Shown piece by piece: positions 59,452 through 64,000 of a stretch of 64,000 nt of DNA. The notes under the pieces were generated by a model. That model was not told where the DNA came from. It ran no database searches and was given only the letters and a program-made list of their open reading frames with translations. Each line of letters starts with the position of its first letter. Position 1 is the stretch's first letter. The DNA lies in NCBI GenBank assembly GCA_964497495.1, contig CAZCCZ010000005.1, positions 1 to 64,000 of the forward strand. The letters are read 5' to 3'. The DNA is from CAXXOK01 sp964497495. GTDB taxonomy: Bacteria; Bacillota; Clostridia; Christensenellales; Aristaeellaceae. The translations under genes and the position numbers were made by a program.

Positions 59452-61017
59452 ATGAACCGTCGCGTTAAAACAGAGAACGGCTGGGTGCGGGGTTTACCCG
59501 CAGCCGATCCACGCATCACCAGTTTTAAGGGCATCCCCTTCGCCGCGCCGCCTGTCGGGGGTAACCGTTGGCGCGCCCCGCAGCCCTGCGCCCCCTGGCA
59601 GGGCGACCGGCAGGCCTTCGAATACGGCCCGATCGCCATGCAGGACAAAGGCAAGCCGGGCCGCGACAATTTCTGGTCCCGGGAGTGGGCGGTGGATTTC
59701 GACCTGCCCATGAGCGAGGATTGCCTTTACCTCAACATCTGGGCGCCAGCCGACGGTTACCCCGTGGGCGTCGGCGACCAGTACCGCGAAACGGAAGATA
59801 CGCCGCTGCCCGCGCCCGGCCGCCTGCCGGTGTACGTATGGTTTTTCGGCGGCGGCCTGCAGGTGGGCAACACGGCCGAGATGGAGTTTGACGGCGAGCG
59901 CATCGCCCGCCGCGGCGTGGTGGTGGTAACCGTCAGCTACCGGCTTAACGTGTTCGGCTTCATGGCGCACCCCGACCTGACCCGGGAAGCGCCCGACACG
60001 CCCGCGAATTTCGGTTTTCTGGACCAGCAGTACGCAACCCGTTGGGTCAAGCGCAACATCGCGGCCTTCGGCGGCGATCCGGACAACATCACCATCGGCG
60101 GGCAGTCTTCCGGCGGCATGAGCGTGTGCGCGCAGCTCGCCAACCCGGATAACCGCGGCCTGTTCCAGAAGGCCATCATCGAAAGCGGCATCTTCTTTCC
60201 GGCGTTCTCCAACGGCTCCGCGTTCAGGACCGATCTGCGGCAGGGCGAGGAAAACGGCGTGAAGTTCCTGTCGATGCTGGGCGTTTCCACCATCGAGGAA
60301 GCACGGAAAATCAGCGCGGACGTGGTGCTGGACAAGGCGGTGCACTCCGGCCTGTCGCCGCATACGTGGAGCGCGGTCATCGACGGCGCATTCTTCAAGG
60401 TGCCCACCGGCGAATGGTTTTTACAGCCGGGGCACGTGGAATGTCCGTTGCTAATGAGCTCCACCGATATCGAAATGAACCTGTCCCCGCGGGCAGGCAA
60501 CCTTGAGGAACTGCGCGAGCTGGCCAAGAGCCTGGACGGCGTGGACGAGGAGCGCTTCATGGCCGTCTTCGGAAGCGGGGACAACGCGGAGAGCATCCGC
60601 CAAAAGGGCCAGATTGCGGCCATCGATCTGGCGATCCACGCGATCAACCGGATGGCGGGGGACAGGCTGCCCATCTGGATGTGCCGTTTCTCCGCCGAGA
60701 TTCCCGGCTGGGATCACCCCGGCGCCTTCCACTCCTCGGACATCTGGTTTTACTTTGAAAACCTGGCCAAGTGCTGGCGGCCTTTCACCGGCAAGCATTA
60801 CGACCTGGCCCGGCAGATGTGCGACTCGTGGGCCAATTTCATGCGCAGCGGCGATCCCAACGGCACCGGCACGGACGGCAAGCCGCTGCCCGAGTGGCCG
60901 CGTCTCACGCCCGAGCACCCCGTGCGCATGGAGTTCGCCGACACCGCCGCAATCGGAGACGCAACGCCCCCGCCGCTGATGGAAGTGCTGCTGGACGCCT
61001 ACGTGAAAACCCATTAA
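59452..61017 (+). CDS. Type B carboxylesterase
   Basis: A 521-residue serine esterase of the carboxylesterase-B/para-nitrobenzyl-esterase family. The oxyanion-hole segment VWFFGGGLQVG is at about 125-135 and the nucleophile elbow GQSSGG at about 221. His in PGAFHSSDIWF is near 428. The N-terminal GIPFAAPPVG and EDCLYLNIW motifs are typical. There is no signal peptide, so it acts on imported esters. GGAGG precedes ATG 59452. It is first in an operon with LplBC-type permeases and a metallo-hydrolase, so deacetylation or removal of feruloyl-type groups from imported oligosaccharides is likely; the ester is unknown. Confidence 0.9.
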   Translation: MNRRVKTENGWVRGLPAADPRITSFKGIPFAAPPVGGNRWRAPQPCAPWQGDRQAFEYGPIAMQDKGKPGRDNFWSREWAVDFDLPMSEDCLYLNIWAPADGYPVGVGDQYRETEDTPLPAPGRLPVYVWFFGGGLQVGNTAEMEFDGERIARRGVVVVTVSYRLNVFGFMAHPDLTREAPDTPANFGFLDQQYATRWVKRNIAAFGGDPDNITIGGQSSGGMSVCAQLANPDNRGLFQKAIIESGIFFPAFSNGSAFRTDLRQGEENGVKFLSMLGVSTIEEARKISADVVLDKAVHSGLSPHTWSAVIDGAFFKVPTGEWFLQPGHVECPLLMSSTDIEMNLSPRAGNLEELRELAKSLDGVDEERFMAVFGSGDNAESIRQKGQIAAIDLAIHAINRMAGDRLPIWMCRFSAEIPGWDHPGAFHSSDIWFYFENLAKCWRPFTGKHYDLARQMCDSWANFMRSGDPNGTGTDGKPLPEWPRLTPEHPVRMEFADTAAIGDATPPPLMEVLLDAYVKTH

Positions 61018-61116
61018 GGCTCCGCGCCGGAACCGCCGCGGCGCTCCGCGCGCCCGGCTCCCGTTCCCCCGCAAAAATCCCATTGCGCCGTCTGGGGCGC
61101 AGAAGGAGTGGATGGC

Positions 61117-62046
61117 GTGATACTGCCGAAAAGCAAGAAGGCGCGCAAGGTCGTTCGGTTCATCCCGATGTACCTGATGATGCTTCCCGGCATCATATAC
61201 TTCCTCATCAACAACTACATGCCCATGCCCGGCATCCTGATGGCCTTCAAGAACTTCAAGTATACCCGGGGCATATGGGGCAGCCCCTGGTGCGGGTTCA
61301 AGAACTTCTCCTTTCTGATCAAAAGTCAGGACCTGTCCCTGCTGCTGAGGAACACGCTGCTGTACAATCTGGTGTTTCTGGTGCTGGGCACCGTCCTCGC
61401 GGTCACGGTGGCCATCCTTCTTAACGAAGTGCAGCGCAAGAAACTCCAGCAGACCTTCCAGACCCTTATCCTGATCCCCTACCTGATGAGTTACGTCATC
61501 ATCGCCTACATCGTGTACGCGCTTTTCGGCGCGGAATACGGAATGATCAACAACTCGATCCTCAAGCCCCTGGGCATGGCCCCCGTCTCCTGGTACACCG
61601 AGGACCGGCACTGGCCGGTCATATTGACCTGCGTCAACCTGTGGAAGTCCTTCGGCTACAGCAGCATCATCTACTATGCCACCCTCGTGGGGTTTGACAA
61701 GACCTACTACGAAGCCGCCATGGTGGACGGCGCCACCACGATGCAGATGATCCTCAGGATCACGCTGCCGCTGCTCAAGCACGTGATCATCACGCTGACG
61801 CTGTTTTCCATCGGGTACATCTTCTATTCGGACTTCGGCCTGTTCTATCAGGTGCCTATGAACTCCGGCCAGCTATACAACACCACCAGTACCATCGACA
61901 CCTATGTGTACCGGGGCCTGCTGGAGGATAACAACATCGGCCGGGCCTCGGCGGCCAGCTTCATTCAATCCATCGCCGGCTTCCTCTGCGTTATCTCCGC
62001 CAACGCGGCGGTGCGCAAGATAGAGGCCGAGAGCGCGCTGTTTTAG
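61117..62046 (+). CDS. ABC transporter permease (LplB type)
   Basis: A 309-residue permease with a short basic N-terminus, six helices and the motifs MLPGIIYFLINNYMPMPG, FKNFSFL and EAA loop YYEAAMVDGATTMQMILRITLP. The end with GRASAASFIQSIAGFLCVISANAAVRK marks the LplB group. GTG 61117 is placed by AAGGAG eight bases upstream. Confidence 0.9.
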   Translation: MILPKSKKARKVVRFIPMYLMMLPGIIYFLINNYMPMPGILMAFKNFKYTRGIWGSPWCGFKNFSFLIKSQDLSLLLRNTLLYNLVFLVLGTVLAVTVAILLNEVQRKKLQQTFQTLILIPYLMSYVIIAYIVYALFGAEYGMINNSILKPLGMAPVSWYTEDRHWPVILTCVNLWKSFGYSSIIYYATLVGFDKTYYEAAMVDGATTMQMILRITLPLLKHVIITLTLFSIGYIFYSDFGLFYQVPMNSGQLYNTTSTIDTYVYRGLLEDNNIGRASAASFIQSIAGFLCVISANAAVRKIEAESALF

Positions 62047-62064
62047 CGAAAGGAGATGCCGACA

Positions 62065-62946
62065 GTGCATAAAAGAACAGCGCAGACGGTTGCCATCGTG
62101 GTGTTCCTTTTTCTCTCCATCCTCTGTGTCGTGCCGCTGCTGCTAGTGGTCGTATCCTCCTTTACGTCGGAAAAGGCGTTGTACACCTACGGATACTCGC
62201 TTTTCCCCTCCGAGCTGAGCACGGGCGCGTACCAGTATCTGCTCGCCTCCAAGGATAAGCTGCTGCGCGCCTACGGCCTGTCGTTTCTCGTGACGGCGGC
62301 GGGCACGTTCGCCAACGTGGCCATCACCACCATGTTCGCCTATCCGTTGTCCAACCTGGAGCTTCCGGGGCGCAATTTCTTCTCCTTCTTCGTGTTCTTC
62401 ACCATGCTCTTCAACGGCGGCCTGATCCCCACGTACCTGGTGTACACGCAGACGTTTCAGATCAAGGATACGATCTGGGCGCTCATCGTGCCCCGGCTGT
62501 TGATGAGCGGCTTCTCCGTTATCCTGGTGCGCACCTACCTGACTACCAACGTTCCCAAGGAGATCCTGGACGCTTCGCGCATCGACGGCGCCAGCGATAT
62601 GTGTACCTTCGCGCGGGTGGTGCTTCCCCTGTCGCTGCCCATACTGGCCACGATCGGCTTCATGTCCGGCCTGGCGTACTGGAACGACTGGCAGAACGGC
62701 CTGTACTATCTGGTGAAGCGCACCGACCTGTTCACCATTCAAAACCTGCTCAACCGGATCCTGTCCTCGGCCGACGCGCTGCGCAACAGCAGCACCAACG
62801 AGATGCTGGCCGCCGGGTTTGAGATCCCCAGCGTCGGCAGCCGCATGGCCATTTCCGTGTTCGCCATGCTGCCCATGCTCATCGCGTATCCGTTCTTCCA
62901 AAAAGGCTTCGTTAAGGGCATTACTATCGGAGGTGTGAAAGGATGA
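62065..62946 (+). CDS. ABC transporter permease (LplC type)
   Basis: A 293-residue permease with six helices: LFNGGLIPTYLVYTQTFQIKD region, EAA loop EILDASRIDGASDMCTFARV, and the ending FQKGFVKGITIGGVKG as in LplC/YtcP. GTG 62065 was chosen because AAAGGAG ends nine bases upstream, whereas the ATG at 62056 abuts the ribosome site. The next gene overlaps by four bases. Confidence 0.9.
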   Translation: MHKRTAQTVAIVVFLFLSILCVVPLLLVVVSSFTSEKALYTYGYSLFPSELSTGAYQYLLASKDKLLRAYGLSFLVTAAGTFANVAITTMFAYPLSNLELPGRNFFSFFVFFTMLFNGGLIPTYLVYTQTFQIKDTIWALIVPRLLMSGFSVILVRTYLTTNVPKEILDASRIDGASDMCTFARVVLPLSLPILATIGFMSGLAYWNDWQNGLYYLVKRTDLFTIQNLLNRILSSADALRNSSTNEMLAAGFEIPSVGSRMAISVFAMLPMLIAYPFFQKGFVKGITIGGVKG

Positions 62947-63839
62947 ACCTGAACCTGAACGATCAGGTCGTGCTGGACAGCTATTTCAGCTATCTCAGGC
63001 CGGCCCCCAGCGTGTACCGTATCATCGTGGATCGCAAGTACCCCAATACCGAGCTGATTGTCGGCAGCAAAAAGGCCGCCGTGATCGACTGCGGACTGGG
63101 CTTCGGCGATCTGCCGTCCGCCGTACGCAGGCTGACGGACAAGCCGCTGCTCATTTTCAACACGCACAGCCACGTGGACCACATCGGTGGCAACGCGCAG
63201 TTCCGCCAGCCTATTTACATGGGCACGGAGGATATTCCCTCCACAAAAGGCGCGGACTATACGTTTTTCCGCGAGCACATGACGGAGGAACGCATCGCAA
63301 GGCTCGGCCCGGATTCCGTACAGGGCATGGATCTGGAGGAGTTCAAGCGGCGCCGCGTAGGCGAACTACTGCCCTGCGACGAGGGCGACGTGTTCGATCT
63401 GGGCGGGCTGACGCTTCGTGTGCTCAATGTTCCCGGCCACTCCGTGGGCGGCCGCGCCTACTACGTGGAAGAGCTTGGTTACCTTTACACCGGCGACGCG
63501 GTGTTTGCCTGCACGTTGTGCTTCGGCCCCGGCTCCGCCACCCGCCGGCAGCACGCCGAGAGCCTGCAGAAAATGCTGGCGCTCCCCTTTACGGCTGCGA
63601 TCACCGGCCACTACATCGAGCCGCTGGATCACGAATTCATCCGGAACGCCCTCCACCCGGCGCTGTACGCCGAGTACGAAACGGGCGTCCCGTTGCAAAA
63701 CCCCATCGACGCCAGCGCGCGCGTCTGCTTCGCGCCGGATCAGCCGCCCACGCCGGAGATCGTCGAGCGCATCAAGGGCGGCGACCACGGGCTGGATAAC
63801 AAGGTTTGGGCCATCGTATTGGGAGAAAGCACGCGGTAG
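62943..63839 (+). CDS. Metallo-beta-lactamase-fold hydrolase
   Basis: A 298-residue MBL-fold protein with the zinc motif HSHVDH at about residues 77-82, His in NVPGHSVGG at about 165, Asp in YTGDAVF at about 185 and a late GHY at about 222. This is the glyoxalase-II/lactonase-like subgroup; many members hydrolyse lactones or thioesters. The ATG overlaps the permease stop (ATGA), so it is translated with the transporter. Its role in the imported compound's breakdown, perhaps lactone opening, is inference. Confidence 0.85.
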   Translation: MNLNLNDQVVLDSYFSYLRPAPSVYRIIVDRKYPNTELIVGSKKAAVIDCGLGFGDLPSAVRRLTDKPLLIFNTHSHVDHIGGNAQFRQPIYMGTEDIPSTKGADYTFFREHMTEERIARLGPDSVQGMDLEEFKRRRVGELLPCDEGDVFDLGGLTLRVLNVPGHSVGGRAYYVEELGYLYTGDAVFACTLCFGPGSATRRQHAESLQKMLALPFTAAITGHYIEPLDHEFIRNALHPALYAEYETGVPLQNPIDASARVCFAPDQPPTPEIVERIKGGDHGLDNKVWAIVLGESTR

Positions 63840-63915
63840 GGCTATCAACGAAACTGTCTTCTTCGGAAGATAGCAATAGAAACACAACCCATACATAAGA
63901 AAGGTAGGTATCCCC

Positions 63916-64000
63916 ATGAGAAAAGCCATCGCGTTGTTCCTTGCCCTCCTGATGCTCCTGGCTGCCGTGCCGGTGTTGGCCGAAGAGCCCGTGACCATCA
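63916..64000 (+). CDS. Start of an extracellular solute-binding protein, 3' partial
   Basis: The first 28 residues are visible: a basic start (MRKAI), a hydrophobic core and a PVLAEE cleavage site, with no lipobox cysteine, then PVTI as in binding proteins. AAAGGTAGG lies upstream. Position after LplBC-type permeases suggests the LplA-like binding protein of that system; the rest is beyond the window. Confidence 0.75.
   Translation, partial: MRKAIALFLALLMLLAAVPVLAEEPVTI

Noticed and set aside
1..64000. CRISPR arrays, rRNA genes, intact transposases or prophage genes
   Set aside because: None seen on either strand; the only regular repeats are the two 106-bp units and the isolated hairpins.

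Overview
The window looks like a chromosome segment of a GC-rich Bacillota bacterium of class Clostridia, probably an uncultured gut or rumen carbohydrate degrader. Four things suggest this: strong AGGAGG ribosome binding sites, sigma-A promoters of the TTGACA-N17-TATAAT type, VanW and YesM/YesN-type regulators, and many binding-protein-dependent sugar transporters beside glycoside hydrolases. No species marker is present, so the assignment is inference.

Layout. 1-3655: housekeeping end with ftsH (5' cut by the window edge), a PHP phosphoesterase and a VanW-family envelope protein. 3763-5102: tRNA-Ala(GGC) with a clear promoter, followed by an AT-richer stretch carrying an orphan TIR-like gene and the last 57 codons of a tyrosine integrase, which is a decayed tRNA-linked island. 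5924-10154: gapN and a two-gene 2-oxoacid:ferredoxin oxidoreductase. 10591-19844: a ROK repressor with a palindromic operator, then iron alcohol dehydrogenase, GH32 fructosidase, a CUT1 ABC transporter, a D-2-hydroxyacid dehydrogenase and a frameshifted 3-hydroxyisobutyrate-dehydrogenase-like remnant. 20009-22566 (minus): an unusual NmrA-like/GH63-like fusion gene whose 5' end is joined by deletion to an internal piece of a permease gene. 22738-34869 (minus): a two-component system that includes a catalytically dead double ABC-ATPase-like protein, followed by mglBAC, a GH3 and a GH42 enzyme. 35474-42890 (minus): LplBC-type permeases, binding protein, sulfatase and a membrane-bound AraC regulator. 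43351-44866: a short GT1-like glycosyltransferase and a truncated ECF sigma factor. 44902-52504: YesM/YesN pair, AraNPQ-type transporter and a creatininase-family protein. 52505-57561: a gene-free stretch with 106-bp repeats, then a second AraNPQ set with two LacI-type operators and a LacI regulator. 57659-64000: a frameshifted gene remnant, a second LacI regulator with its own operators, then esterase, LplBC-type permeases, a metallo-beta-lactamase-fold enzyme and the start of a further binding protein.

How it works together. Most of the window is a set of separately regulated sugar-foraging cassettes. Each pairs a regulator with an importer and with enzymes for the imported glycan. Five CUT1 importers lack an ATPase, so they probably share one MsmX/MsmK-type ATPase encoded elsewhere; only mglA supplies its own. 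A GC-rich hairpin follows every complete binding-protein gene within about 20-35 bases of its stop codon, which probably sets a high binding-protein to permease ratio. The most unusual items are the dead ABC-ATPase encoded with a sensor-domain-less histidine kinase, the NmrA-GH63 fusion, and the orphan TIR-like gene in the tRNA-Ala island.
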